Shown piece by piece: positions 1 through 10,198 of a stretch of DNA of 64,000 bases (position 1 is its first letter; every line of letters starts with the position of its first letter). The notes beneath the pieces were generated by a model. That model had not been told where the DNA came from and did no database searches. It worked only from the letters and a program-made list of their open reading frames with translations. The position numbers and the translations under genes are program-made. The stretch covers positions 1-64,000 of the forward strand of contig JAIKWF010000025.1 of NCBI GenBank assembly GCA_024685005.1, in the 5' to 3' direction. The DNA is from Lachnospiraceae bacterium (GTDB lineage Bacteria; Bacillota; Clostridia; Lachnospirales; Lachnospiraceae).

Positions 1-3000
1 ATATTCCGTCGCAGCAAAAAGGCTGATCCGGAGGAAGTGCTGCCGGAAGAAGAAACCGGTGCGGAAACCACGGAAGACAGAGCAGAAGTTGCTGCCTATA
101 TGATCGCGGAAGCAATCACCGGCGAGGGAGAGAAGGACGCGCAGGCAGCATCTGCAGGCGAAGGTCAGAGCACAGCAGAGACCGCAGCCGCCGCTGAAGA
201 TGAGACGGATGCGCAGACCGCACTTGCCGACGAAGGTCAGAGCGCAGTTGAGACTGCAGTCACCGGAGAAGACAGCGTGGAAGATAGCGCGGAAGCTGCA
301 ACCGATACGATCGCAGAAGCAGCTGCCACCGAAGAAGAAACAGACGATCAGGCAGAATATACCGACCCTGCTCAGCTTTCAAAGGAGCGGGAGAAACAGT
401 GGCGGAGAGATATGAAAAACGCCCTGAAATCCCAGCGAAGGATCCTGCGGGAAGAAAGAGCGGAAGAGAGACTGCGGATCAGAGAAGAAAACCGCATCAT
501 TCGAAGTAATGAATCCACCCCCGAAGAAAAGGAAGCGGCATGGCAATCCAGAATGGAGCGTGCCCTTTTAAAGAAACAGGAAAAAGAAGCTGCCAGAGAA
601 GAAGGCAGCATGGGCTTATTTATGGAAAACCTGATGGCCTTTACGGATATCAGGGATGATGCCATCGGCTATGACGGCGAGTATTACGGCGGCGTTTTGC
701 AGATCGACCCTGTGGCTTTTCGCTTTTTTACGGAAAACGAAAAAGAGGCTGCTGTAGACAGTGGCCTTGCAGCTATTTTCCAGATGCTTCCGGAAGGGGA
801 GTATGCCAACCTGATGAAGATCGACAGGCCTCTTTCCTTTGAGAGCTATCAGAATGCGGAAAAGGATAAGCTCGACCAGCTTCGCATCGCTTTTGAAGAA
901 GGCAGGATCAGCGAGGGAGAATTAAAGAGCAGAACAGAGGTGATCTGCGATCAGCTTCGGGAAATGAAAAAGCGCTGCGTAGACCGGAAAGTGGTTGTGC
1001 CTCATTACTATCTGGCTTTGTTTGATGAACAGCTTTCAGACTTAAATCACTTGATGGAAGATGCCCTGGCACTTCTGCGCAGAGGAAATATACCGGCTAA
1101 GAGACTGGGAACAAAAGAACTGGCGGTACTTTTGAAGTACTCCAACCAGATCGATTTTGACGAAACGCTGATCGATTCCATTGATCCGGAAGACTACGTG
1201 CAGTGGGCGATGCCGGATTATGTGAAATGCAAAGCAAGACAGATCAACGTCAGTCACGTTCTGACGAAGACATATCGGGTCTGCGATTATCCTACCCGTG
1301 TCAGAGATGCATTTTTAGCAAAAGTGATGTCCGTACCCGGAACAAAGGTAATGCTCAAAGCGACTCCCATTGACAGGATCAGTGCCGTAAATGCCATTGA
1401 CCAGTCCTTACAGGAGCTTCGCAGCAGATATGCATCCACAGTCAGAGATTCAGCGGTTTTGAAGCTGAAGGATCACATTGCATCCTTAAGCGAACTGCTT
1501 GGCAGGCTGCAAAATGACAATGAAGTACTGATGGATGTAAATATTTACGTCACCATCTACGACATTTGTGAAACAGTGGAAAGCGGCAGCTACGACTACC
1601 CGGAGCATTCCCTCCGGCCTTACGTGGAGGAGATGGAAAAAACCGTAAAACAGTTCTGGGATAATGCCGGTCTTGGACTTGTGCGCATGGACTATGATCA
1701 GTTGGACGGTTTTGTGGCATCTCAGATTTCGGGCTTTGACCCCCTGCGGAAGCAGGCAAGGGGAATTCCGTCAAAGACACTTGCCGCAGCATTCCCCTGG
1801 ATCTATCCCCGTCTGTCAAAAGAGGGCGGAACCTTTATCGGGTATAGTGATCAGGCCCCTGTATTTGCTGATTTTTATCATGAAAAGCCGGAAGACAAGA
1901 ATCCGGATCTGCTGGTAACAGGCGGTGAGGATCCTGCGCTTTTGCAGAGTATTGTTGCGCAACTTGCCACAACGGACGGGAAAGTGTTTGTGATCGACCC
2001 GAAGGGAGATTACAGACAGCTTTGTGAAAACATGTGCGGAAAACAGATCCGAATGCATAATGCATCCCTTGCAAGGATCAATCCCTTTGCTTTCCGGGAG
2101 TGTGATCTTTCGGATCAGCTTGCCTTCTTGGAACGTTTTTACCGTATGATCCTTCCCGGTTGTGACAAGACAGCCCGCCGGTATTTAGGACTTTTGACGG
2201 AGCGCATGTACGAACGCTACGGCATCGACAGGCAGACGCAGATCGGGGCAAAAGGCAAAGCAGCCTTCCCGATTTTTGACGATCTTTATGAAGAAGTTCT
2301 TTATGAGCAAAAATGGGCAAAGAGCCGGGAACAGAAACAGATGCTGTCAGCCATTTTGCGGGATCTTGGGGCATACTGCAAAGACGGTAAATACGCCGAC
2401 TACTGGAACGGACCTACCACCCTGGAAGCCGGCAGAGGAATGAATGTGTTCGGCTTTGATGTGCTTTTGACCCAGCTTCCGTCTTATATGGCCCAGGCGC
2501 AGCTCCTTTTGCTGCTTCGTCATCTGACGGAATACTGCGATGGATTGCAGAGAGCAGCGGCAAAAGAGGGCAGAAAGAGCCCAGTGACCCTAGTACTCGA
2601 GGATCTGCTGGCATTTTCCGGACAGGAAGATCGGACCCTTTGGCAGTATCTGTCGGACAGACTTTCCGACAAAGAGAAAAAGGAAAGGCTATGGATCCTT
2701 TCCCTGCGTGATCTTTCCGGTATGACCGAGAATGAGAAGATCAGAAAGATGATCGCAGAGCTGGTACTGCGAAGCAGATTCCACCTCATCGAACCGCCTT
2801 ACGTAGAGGATGAAGAGGCGTTATGTAAACTATATGAAAAAACCGGTATTGTAAGCCACCGCGAATTTGATCTGATCAGATCTTCCGCCAAGAAGGTATA
2901 TCTGATCTGCTCCGATAAGAACAGAGCATTTGTGGAACCGGACTATTTGCCTGTTGTTACGGATCTTGTCACAAAGAGCCGTTTTGTCAGCCATTATTTC

Positions 3001-3723
3001 TCCGGCAAAAACGGAAAGAAGAAATGGGATGAGCTGATGACTGAGAGCAGGCAAAAGTCTGACATTCTTCGGGCCCAGCAGGAAAGTGCGGCTGCACTGA
3101 ATGAAGAAGTTATGTCAACCAGAGCGGATATTGATCAGACAGTACCTCCCGCTGAGGATGCCTTCAGACTGAATATTGAAAAAGCTCTGGCAGACAGAGC
3201 GGAAGCAGATTATGCGTTGGCGTTGGAAGAGCAGGCCATGGAAGAACAGGCTGCAGAAGGTGCAGCTGCTGAAAGTCCGGCTCAGGAAAATACTGCTGCA
3301 GAGACTGCAATTTCGGATGAAATCGCCGCAGCGACCAATGCCAAAGAGGACTGTGCAGCAGAGGATAGCAGTGTAGAAAGCAGCACTATGGATCAGGCTG
3401 CCATAGGCAGTGATACGGTTGAAAAAATGCTTGAAGATCTCGATCGTGTTGAAAATAGTGGTAATAGTGTAACGGAAGAAACCGACCTGCGGGAAGAGCT
3501 TCGCAGGGAACGGGAGGAGATCGCAAGACTCCAGACCGAGCTTGAGAGAGAAAAACTCAGGATGGAGAAGGAGCGTCTGGATTCCGAAAGACAGCTTCTG
3601 ATGATGGAGCGCGCTGTATTTGAAGCAAGAAAGAAGGGAGCCATGCAGGATGCTTTTGCTTCTCTGACCGAAACCATTAAACAGATGCAGGATGCCATGA
3701 GAGATCCCGGCTCCGATGCGTGA
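1..3723 (+). CDS. VirB4/TraC-like protein with degenerate ATPase motifs (5' partial)
   Basis: The frame is open from base 1, so the GTG at 37 is only the first start codon in the window and the true start probably lies upstream. The order is: a Glu/Ala-rich low-complexity N-terminus (to about residue 115), a charged helical stretch, a VirB4-type N-terminal region (about 200-600), an ATPase-like core (about 600-990), a second Glu/Ala-rich stretch and a C-terminal coiled coil (about 1145-1210). The segment KVFVIDPKGDY is what VirB4 proteins carry after the P-loop, but the P-loop position reads GGEDPALLQS (about residues 629-638) with no GK[ST]. The Walker B position reads TLVLEDLLAF, with ED where DE is expected. 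VirB4 proteins power type IV secretion; this one probably cannot hydrolyse ATP in the usual way. The long intact frame argues against simple decay. It is followed after 83 bp by a giant secreted protein. Function unknown. Confidence 0.7.
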   Translation: MFRRSKKADPEEVLPEEETGAETTEDRAEVAAYMIAEAITGEGEKDAQAASAGEGQSTAETAAAAEDETDAQTALADEGQSAVETAVTGEDSVEDSAEAATDTIAEAAATEEETDDQAEYTDPAQLSKEREKQWRRDMKNALKSQRRILREERAEERLRIREENRIIRSNESTPEEKEAAWQSRMERALLKKQEKEAAREEGSMGLFMENLMAFTDIRDDAIGYDGEYYGGVLQIDPVAFRFFTENEKEAAVDSGLAAIFQMLPEGEYANLMKIDRPLSFESYQNAEKDKLDQLRIAFEEGRISEGELKSRTEVICDQLREMKKRCVDRKVVVPHYYLALFDEQLSDLNHLMEDALALLRRGNIPAKRLGTKELAVLLKYSNQIDFDETLIDSIDPEDYVQWAMPDYVKCKARQINVSHVLTKTYRVCDYPTRVRDAFLAKVMSVPGTKVMLKATPIDRISAVNAIDQSLQELRSRYASTVRDSAVLKLKDHIASLSELLGRLQNDNEVLMDVNIYVTIYDICETVESGSYDYPEHSLRPYVEEMEKTVKQFWDNAGLGLVRMDYDQLDGFVASQISGFDPLRKQARGIPSKTLAAAFPWIYPRLSKEGGTFIGYSDQAPVFADFYHEKPEDKNPDLLVTGGEDPALLQSIVAQLATTDGKVFVIDPKGDYRQLCENMCGKQIRMHNASLARINPFAFRECDLSDQLAFLERFYRMILPGCDKTARRYLGLLTERMYERYGIDRQTQIGAKGKAAFPIFDDLYEEVLYEQKWAKSREQKQMLSAILRDLGAYCKDGKYADYWNGPTTLEAGRGMNVFGFDVLLTQLPSYMAQAQLLLLLRHLTEYCDGLQRAAAKEGRKSPVTLVLEDLLAFSGQEDRTLWQYLSDRLSDKEKKERLWILSLRDLSGMTENEKIRKMIAELVLRSRFHLIEPPYVEDEEALCKLYEKTGIVSHREFDLIRSSAKKVYLICSDKNRAFVEPDYLPVVTDLVTKSRFVSHYFSGKNGKKKWDELMTESRQKSDILRAQQESAAALNEEVMSTRADIDQTVPPAEDAFRLNIEKALADRAEADYALALEEQAMEEQAAEGAAAESPAQENTAAETAISDEIAAATNAKEDCAAEDSSVESSTMDQAAIGSDTVEKMLEDLDRVENSGNSVTEETDLREELRREREEIARLQTELEREKLRMEKERLDSERQLLMMERAVFEARKKGAMQDAFASLTETIKQMQDAMRDPGSDA

Positions 3724-3762
3724 TACGGGAAATCAGGCTGAATCACAACAAAAAGTAAGCAT

Positions 3763-3778
3763 AGGCTAACATTAGCCT
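3763..3778. promoter_or_regulatory. Inverted repeat AGGCTAA-CA-TTAGCCT upstream of the giant secreted protein
   Basis: Perfect 7-bp arms with a 2-bp spacer, lying 28 bp before the ATG of the 2123-residue protein. No T-tract follows, so it does not look like a terminator. The TAGG...CCTGA outline is loosely like iron-responsive DtxR/IdeR sites, but the match is imperfect. A protein-binding operator is an inference. Confidence 0.35.
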
Positions 3779-3806
3779 GACAGATATAAAACCGCAGGAA
3801 GATCCT

Positions 3807-6800
3807 ATGAAAAAAAGAACACAGGGACAACTGCATAAAGTAACCGCAATTCTTTTAGCTGCGGCGCTGGTGATGACATCCGTTCCGGCAGAACGTTTTG
3901 TTTTTGCGTCCGAAAACGGGGACAGCAGCACAGCAGGGGCAATCTCTGCATCTGCTCTTATTTCGGCTACCGACTATACCAGTCTGGAAAACGGAAAAGT
4001 GATCTCGGTGCCTGATACAAGCTACAGTCCCTTGTTGGGCGGCTTTTTTTACAGCACGGATAAACGCAAGCTTTATGATCCGGAGGAAGATAAAACCGTT
4101 TCTTTGGATAAGCTGTTTGAGGCGCCGGGACTGGGATCCGTATCCGGCGTAGCAACGCCTTTTATCGAGGATGGCTATCTGGCTGTCAAAAAGCTGTTTT
4201 CCCTGTTTTATTATGATCCGGTAAACAATACGTGGAATAAGATGCGTCCGGCCTGCGCTAAGCAGGTCTATGTGCCGTTGCCTTCGGAAAAGACAGAAGC
4301 GGACGATGTGACCGGAGAAGAAGCAGATCCCCTCAGTGATGTTCTGGCAAAGCTGGAAGAGGGTGAAGATGCTGAAGATGCGGATACCGGCTATGACGAC
4401 ATGGACGAAGAAGACGAAGCGGATGATGCAGACTATGAGGATGACGAAGAAGATGCGGATTCCGAGGCAGATGAAGACGCAGACGATGAGGATCTTTATG
4501 AAGATGATCAGGATGAAGATCTGAGCGATGAGGATGCCGGAGAGGATCTGGCAGAGGACGAAACTGATACAGAAGAAGCAGAGGATTCCGAAAAGGAAAA
4601 GAACAAGGATCCGGAGAAGGAAGTCCTGGATTCCCTGATGCAGGAAGAGTCTGCAAAACACGAATATGTATTTGAAATATCAACAGGTGAAAACGACGGC
4701 CGGAATATCACCTTTTTGAAGCTGTGCTACAACGGCAACAGAAGCGTGTATCTGTTTCCCCGGAAAGGAGACTTTAAACGGGGATTTTTGGCGGCCGACA
4801 AAGAGGAACGGATCCTTTCGGAGATCGCTGATTATGAATCCTATACCGATGTGCATCTGCAGGATCCCTATCAGATGGACAGCAGAGGGCTGCGGAAAAA
4901 TGCCACGGACCAGGTGCTTTTTGAAACCAGAGATGCTATTGAATCGCTGGATGGTGTCCTGTGCTATGCAAAATACGAAGACAAACCCTGCCAGTGGAAT
5001 CTGACAGGTATGAAGCTGTATCGGGTGGACAGCCTTTCGGGTATTGCCATGAGAGGCGGCTATTCCGATTCCTTCTTCATTGACTTTGAGGGAGAATTGT
5101 TAGCTAAGGCTGACTTTAAAAACGAATCTCCCAACATGGGCTGCCAGTTCCAGTGGGAACGGGAGCGGTGCTTTCGGATTTTGCCTGCGGAAACGGAAAA
5201 GCCGGGCAAGTTCAGCAAACTGAAAAACAAAAAGGAAAATGATACCGTCGAAAAGACCATGGAACCCGGCACGGAAGATGATCGGGATGTGGAAGAAAAC
5301 GACAGCGAAGATGCGGATCCGACAGAAGACGGCAGCGGCCTGAAAAAGATTCTGCCGGGATTTGGAAAAGACGGCAGAAATTCCAACGCAGATGTATCCG
5401 GAGAGGAAGATTCCGACGCGGAGGAAGAGGAAGATTACGACGAAGAGGATGAGGATACAGAGGACGAAGACCTTGACGACGAAGAGGAGGATGATGACTC
5501 TTACGACGAAGAGGAGGATGATGACTCTTACGACGAAGAGGACGAAGACGCAGAGGATGAAGACACGGAAGATGAGGTCGAGGACGAGGAAGATACGGAC
5601 GACGGCGAAGACGATGATCTGGATGCCGGTTTAAAATGGGGCGCCACCATCAATCCCGTTAAGGGTTCCTTTACCGGTATTTCCGGTATGCAGACGCAAA
5701 CAGGATCTGAGGATCCTTCCGTAAGCGGGGATCAGGTACAGCCGGATGCACCCCAAAGACTTGGGAAAACCTTTGATGTTAACGATGCCCTGGATTCCCG
5801 GACACAAATGGATGAGGGATACGGCAGCGAAGATGCGACATCGGGCTTTGACAGCAGCACCTACCGGGAAGATACCGGGGACGCGGATACAGAGGAAGCC
5901 ACAGAAGGCACAGACGAAGCAGAAGACGGATCCACGGCAAAAGAAGAGGAACAGAAAGAAAAGAGCGTTCTTCTGGTCTACAAACCGGAAAACAGAGTCA
6001 GCCTGATGACAGAAGGCATCTCTGACAGCGTAAAGCTGTATGCACCGGGAAAAAATGATGTATACGGATTCCGGATCCATTTTGCGGACCAGCCCGGAGG
6101 CGGCCTTGAGAACCTTTCTTACAGAGGCAAAAGATCCCTGAAAGAGGGAGAATATATTGAGAGCATTGCCCTGCGGGTGGAATATACGGATAGATTCGGA
6201 AAGCAGATGAGCATCTGCCTTCCTGCGGTGACCAATTCCCTGAAATGGGCAGTGGACAAGGGGATCGGTCAGCAGCCGGTGGCTTGCGTTGCCCAGGCCG
6301 GACAGGAACTGTATTTTGAAGGCGAGATCCCCGAGTTTTCGGAGCTTCGCCAGATCTGTCTGGTAAACGGCTCTGAAACCGTGGCAAAAGCCTGTGGTCT
6401 CAGCCTGCGGGAAGATGCCACCCCGCTGATGTTAGAACGCAGACAGGAGAGCAATGAAGAGGAAGCATCCCTTAGCAGACTGGCTGTTTATCATCTGGAA
6501 GAAGGGGTTAACATAAAACCTGAAATGGAAGGAAGCATGATAAGCTATGATTATCAGGGTCTTCCCAGGTTTTACAGAAAGTCGGAAACGGAGTTCGGAC
6601 TGCAGATCGCCGCATCGGCTATGACAGGAATCCAGATGCTGCGTCCCAATAAAAATTTCGATTTCTCCCCCGTAGGATGGGGCACCAGGAAGTATCTCAT
6701 CGGAATTACAACCGACAAGGATCAATCAGCCGGGACCTTGTCTCAGCTGAATATGCAGCTAAGTTATGTAAACACACTCGGACAACAGACCAAGTCACCC

Positions 6801-9800
6801 ATATACTCTTTAGCCGAGGAATCCGAAGCCTTTTACGGTGTTTGGAAACAGGACCAGGCCGAGGACGGACAGTTTGGCTACCTGGCAGGGGTTTCCCCGG
6901 GAAATACCCTTTACTTTACTGTGTCTATTCCCGATGCGGACTATTTTACCGCAGCGGATTTCTATCTGAAAGAAGGCAATGATGAGTGGAAAGGCAGCGG
7001 TATTCAGATCTGGGCTTTGGACCAGCTTTCCGGTTTTCAGGGAGACTGGAGCGGTGTATCCGTTACCAATGGTGACAGAGCGCTTAACAGTGACATCCGT
7101 TTCTACAGACAGTTCCAGGGTATCAATATGCTGAATATTGATGACAGCAAGGCCGCCGGCAAAGAGCAGGAGACGGCTCCGGAAGCTGCCATGGAGCAGG
7201 CCGATGTAAGTGAGACATCCTTGCTGCAGGAAGGTGTGCGGGTGGCAGCAAACCACCCCGACGGATTCAGTTTTGTATCCAAAAACATCCGGGAAGTGGA
7301 AGAGGAAGAAGTGGTATCCATCCGGGACGAGATCACCTATGCTGACAGTCTGCAGGACTTCGGATTTGCCAAAAGCCGGAAGAACTATGAAGTGAAGGTA
7401 AAAGTGCGGGATAAGGATCCCGGCATGAATGTGGATACCGATTGCGGTTCCGACAGTGATTTTTACTTCCAGCTGGTATTCGAAAACGGAACCAGCGGAG
7501 TTGTGCTTGCTAACCATCAGTTAGAGGGAGACAGATTCCGCAGTGGTAACACCGAATGCTTTACCATCGGAACCAACAAGGATTTCGGTAAGCTGATCGC
7601 TGTCAGGATCATCCCCCAGGAGCGGCGGGAAGATGAACCGGAGGATAAGCTTTGCATCGATCAGATCCGTGTTACGGAGCAAAGCCAGGCCCCTTACACC
7701 GATACCTGGATCATCGACAATATCCCCGATGACGGCTGGATCAGCGAGCGCATCGTGAAAAATAAGAGACAGCATGAGATTTCCCTTGGCACAGATCAGG
7801 AGGAAAACGAAGCGTCCCGCAAGGCTGCCATTGAGCTGCCGGTACAAAAATCAGCCAACGAGCTGGATTTCCTTGTATGCCTTGCCACCGGAGAATACGG
7901 TGGGAATGCATCCCAGTTTAAGGGCACCATGACCATGCGGGTGGATTATATCGACACCTTCGGGGAGCCTGCATACCGGGAGTTTGACATCGTAGATGCC
8001 ATGTACCGGTATTATGAAAAAGAGCCGGCACAGATCAGCAGCGGCGAGAAAAACGGCGCCGTGGATACGGTTAAAAAGGTTGTCAGTGATGAAAAATACA
8101 TGTTCCGGGGAGAGCATACAGACCGGTTTATCATCAGTCTGGAAAATGTCAGATCCATTTATCAGGCTACTCTCATCGGAGAGAGCATGAATGAAAACTG
8201 CAGACTGCCGGTTTGTGCATTAAGTTTCCAGGTGCTGGAACAGGACGGCGGCCTGAAGCTTTCATCCAACGGTGAATACGTTCATCTTTCCCAGGCAAGA
8301 CTGCTTACATCCGATATGAACCTGCTTACGGGGCAAGAAGATGATGCCATGGTCTTTACCCCGGGAAAAGAGCAGCAGAAGGTGATTGACCTGAAGGCGA
8401 ACGAACTTGCCATGCGAAATGACGGCAGTAAATATCTGTCTGTTCACAGCGAGGATCCCGAGAGCACGGATGATCGTCTGAACATCTATGTTTATCCTAC
8501 GGCGGACAGCCCGGATCTGGATTCCTGGGATCTGTCCTGCAGAGTGGATTATTCCGATATCTGCGGCAATCATTTTTCCGTAAGCGGACAGGCAAAGGAT
8601 GAAGTGATGCAGCGACACAAAGGATCCGGAGAAGACGAGGGAGACTACTTCTACGCAGAAAGTGTATCCGCCAACAGTATTGGCGTGTTGGATATGCTGT
8701 ACCTGAAAAATGCGAATGAATCGGAAACGGCGGGCAAGATCGATCATGCCCTGATCCGCCAGATGCGGGGAGATACTGTTGTCAGGACCTGCTATCTGGA
8801 CGGCTATGAAATGGGCATTGCAGGGATCCTGGGACTGCGTCCCGGCAAAAAGACCTATGTGGGTATCACCGACAGACAGGAGGTTACCCTGCAGCTTTCC
8901 GCAGACACGGCGCCTGCAACGCTGCTGGCAAAAGAAGCAGACCTTGGCGTAAGCTTTACCTACAGATCGCCCATGGATCCTTCCGGGGAGCAGCTGCGCT
9001 CCGCAGTCAGGTATCTGACGGATGAAGAGATCTACCAGATCAGAGCAGGAAAAGTTGTGACTCTGACCTTTAAAGAGCCGTATGTCAGTGAGATCACATC
9101 CCTGCGGATCGTAAATCCCGACGGAAGTCTTTCCGGAAGCGTTGAAAAAGCTTATGCGGTGAACTATCACGTGAGCAGCGAAGATGATACGGCCAGAACG
9201 GAAGACGGCTGGTACAGCTTTGGCAGCGGAGCATCCTTTAGTCCGGAAGGCAGCGATATGCAGCAGACGGGAAGAGAGAGCAGCTCCGACAAGACGGTAG
9301 CACCCCTTAGCATAACCTTCCGCACCGCAGCGCCGAAAGCTACGGAAGAAAGCGGTATCAACGCACCCATATCCATGACCTTGGGTTATGAGGATGCATA
9401 TGGCCATGAGAGTACCTTAAAGGTAAATGATATCAGAACCTATATTACCGACGAAGAGGATCAGAATTTTGACGCCGGAAGCGAAAAGACCATACTTCTT
9501 CTGGCAGAGGGCGTCTCACGGATCACCTACATGGAGCTGAATCCGGCCGCATCGAATACAGGCTATGACGAAGGCTGGAATCTGGAATCTGTCAGCGCAA
9601 AGGTGGGAAGATCAGGTGCTGTCAGCAGAAGGCTCACAGAGCGGATAGAAGCAGGCAAGACCAAACACATCAGCTTCAATACCGTAAAGCTTACCGTGAA
9701 AGCGACTTATCCTTCCAGGACCCAGAATACCAATGAGACAAAGGAAGTAGAAAATGAAAATGCGGACTTTATCATTGCATCCGGAAAGAGCGTGACCTTC

Positions 9801-10178
9801 CGTACAGAGCTTACGGGATCTTCGAAGGGCGTGAATACGCTGGTGGAAAAACGTGTGGGATCGAGCATGCAGACAGAAAGCAGTCTGCTGACGAAAAAGA
9901 GTTCTTCCTCGGATAAAGTGGCAGAGTTTGAATTCACGCCGCCGAAGAATGATACACTTTCGGATGTGGTATACCGCATCACATTCAAGTCCGCCGAAAA
10001 TGAAGAAGCCTGCTGTGTATTCACCGTAACGGTGCTGGCGGAGCCTGCTAGTACAACAAGTACGGATTCAGGCAGCAGTTCCTCATCCGGCCAGAGCGGC
10101 TCCCAAAACCAGTACAGGACAGAGGACGGCTCCGGCGGGGATGAGCAGCAGATCTTTTATCTGCCTGACGAAGAATAA
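3807..10178 (+). CDS. Giant acidic secreted protein with a PLAT-like domain and repeated beta modules
   Basis: 2123 residues; ATG preceded by AGGAAG. A Sec signal peptide is visible (basic MKKRTQ, then a hydrophobic stretch ending near residue 35). Three strongly acidic stretches (about 167-265, 531-608 and 690-720) consist largely of Asp and Glu and would be disordered or bind cations. About residues 1191-1295 resemble a PLAT/LH2 domain: a GSDSDFYFQLVF strand, then FRSGNTECFTIG, then KLCIDQIRV. A motif of the form hydrophobic-x-Y-x-D-x-x-G recurs at about residues 790, 983, 1376, 1577 and 1857, suggesting a chain of related beta-sandwich modules. The C-terminus is Ser/Gly-rich, then acidic, with no LPXTG, LRR or Big2 module. 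Probably exported to the cell surface or medium; ligand and function unknown. It sits between a VirB4-like gene and a glucosidase. Confidence 0.75.
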   Translation: MKKRTQGQLHKVTAILLAAALVMTSVPAERFVFASENGDSSTAGAISASALISATDYTSLENGKVISVPDTSYSPLLGGFFYSTDKRKLYDPEEDKTVSLDKLFEAPGLGSVSGVATPFIEDGYLAVKKLFSLFYYDPVNNTWNKMRPACAKQVYVPLPSEKTEADDVTGEEADPLSDVLAKLEEGEDAEDADTGYDDMDEEDEADDADYEDDEEDADSEADEDADDEDLYEDDQDEDLSDEDAGEDLAEDETDTEEAEDSEKEKNKDPEKEVLDSLMQEESAKHEYVFEISTGENDGRNITFLKLCYNGNRSVYLFPRKGDFKRGFLAADKEERILSEIADYESYTDVHLQDPYQMDSRGLRKNATDQVLFETRDAIESLDGVLCYAKYEDKPCQWNLTGMKLYRVDSLSGIAMRGGYSDSFFIDFEGELLAKADFKNESPNMGCQFQWERERCFRILPAETEKPGKFSKLKNKKENDTVEKTMEPGTEDDRDVEENDSEDADPTEDGSGLKKILPGFGKDGRNSNADVSGEEDSDAEEEEDYDEEDEDTEDEDLDDEEEDDDSYDEEEDDDSYDEEDEDAEDEDTEDEVEDEEDTDDGEDDDLDAGLKWGATINPVKGSFTGISGMQTQTGSEDPSVSGDQVQPDAPQRLGKTFDVNDALDSRTQMDEGYGSEDATSGFDSSTYREDTGDADTEEATEGTDEAEDGSTAKEEEQKEKSVLLVYKPENRVSLMTEGISDSVKLYAPGKNDVYGFRIHFADQPGGGLENLSYRGKRSLKEGEYIESIALRVEYTDRFGKQMSICLPAVTNSLKWAVDKGIGQQPVACVAQAGQELYFEGEIPEFSELRQICLVNGSETVAKACGLSLREDATPLMLERRQESNEEEASLSRLAVYHLEEGVNIKPEMEGSMISYDYQGLPRFYRKSETEFGLQIAASAMTGIQMLRPNKNFDFSPVGWGTRKYLIGITTDKDQSAGTLSQLNMQLSYVNTLGQQTKSPIYSLAEESEAFYGVWKQDQAEDGQFGYLAGVSPGNTLYFTVSIPDADYFTAADFYLKEGNDEWKGSGIQIWALDQLSGFQGDWSGVSVTNGDRALNSDIRFYRQFQGINMLNIDDSKAAGKEQETAPEAAMEQADVSETSLLQEGVRVAANHPDGFSFVSKNIREVEEEEVVSIRDEITYADSLQDFGFAKSRKNYEVKVKVRDKDPGMNVDTDCGSDSDFYFQLVFENGTSGVVLANHQLEGDRFRSGNTECFTIGTNKDFGKLIAVRIIPQERREDEPEDKLCIDQIRVTEQSQAPYTDTWIIDNIPDDGWISERIVKNKRQHEISLGTDQEENEASRKAAIELPVQKSANELDFLVCLATGEYGGNASQFKGTMTMRVDYIDTFGEPAYREFDIVDAMYRYYEKEPAQISSGEKNGAVDTVKKVVSDEKYMFRGEHTDRFIISLENVRSIYQATLIGESMNENCRLPVCALSFQVLEQDGGLKLSSNGEYVHLSQARLLTSDMNLLTGQEDDAMVFTPGKEQQKVIDLKANELAMRNDGSKYLSVHSEDPESTDDRLNIYVYPTADSPDLDSWDLSCRVDYSDICGNHFSVSGQAKDEVMQRHKGSGEDEGDYFYAESVSANSIGVLDMLYLKNANESETAGKIDHALIRQMRGDTVVRTCYLDGYEMGIAGILGLRPGKKTYVGITDRQEVTLQLSADTAPATLLAKEADLGVSFTYRSPMDPSGEQLRSAVRYLTDEEIYQIRAGKVVTLTFKEPYVSEITSLRIVNPDGSLSGSVEKAYAVNYHVSSEDDTARTEDGWYSFGSGASFSPEGSDMQQTGRESSSDKTVAPLSITFRTAAPKATEESGINAPISMTLGYEDAYGHESTLKVNDIRTYITDEEDQNFDAGSEKTILLLAEGVSRITYMELNPAASNTGYDEGWNLESVSAKVGRSGAVSRRLTERIEAGKTKHISFNTVKLTVKATYPSRTQNTNETKEVENENADFIIASGKSVTFRTELTGSSKGVNTLVEKRVGSSMQTESSLLTKKSSSSDKVAEFEFTPPKNDTLSDVVYRITFKSAENEEACCVFTVTVLAEPASTTSTDSGSSSSSGQSGSQNQYRTEDGSGGDEQQIFYLPDEE
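5478..5531 (+). repeat. Two tandem copies of a 27-bp repeat within the acidic region
   Basis: The 27-bp unit beginning GACGAAGAGGAGGATGATGA occurs twice in succession, and a third partial copy (GACGAAGAGGA) starts at 5532. In the reading frame it encodes a nine-residue Asp/Glu unit containing one Ser-Tyr pair. It is a likely site of copy-number change by replication slippage. Confidence 0.85.
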
Positions 10179-10198
10179 ATCATACGGGAGATGATATT

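Noticed and set aside
3855-4661. 268-residue - strand ORF opposite the acidic region
   Set aside because: Antisense shadow of GAn/GAy-rich Asp/Glu codons; gives Ile/Phe/Leu-rich noise with no ribosome site.
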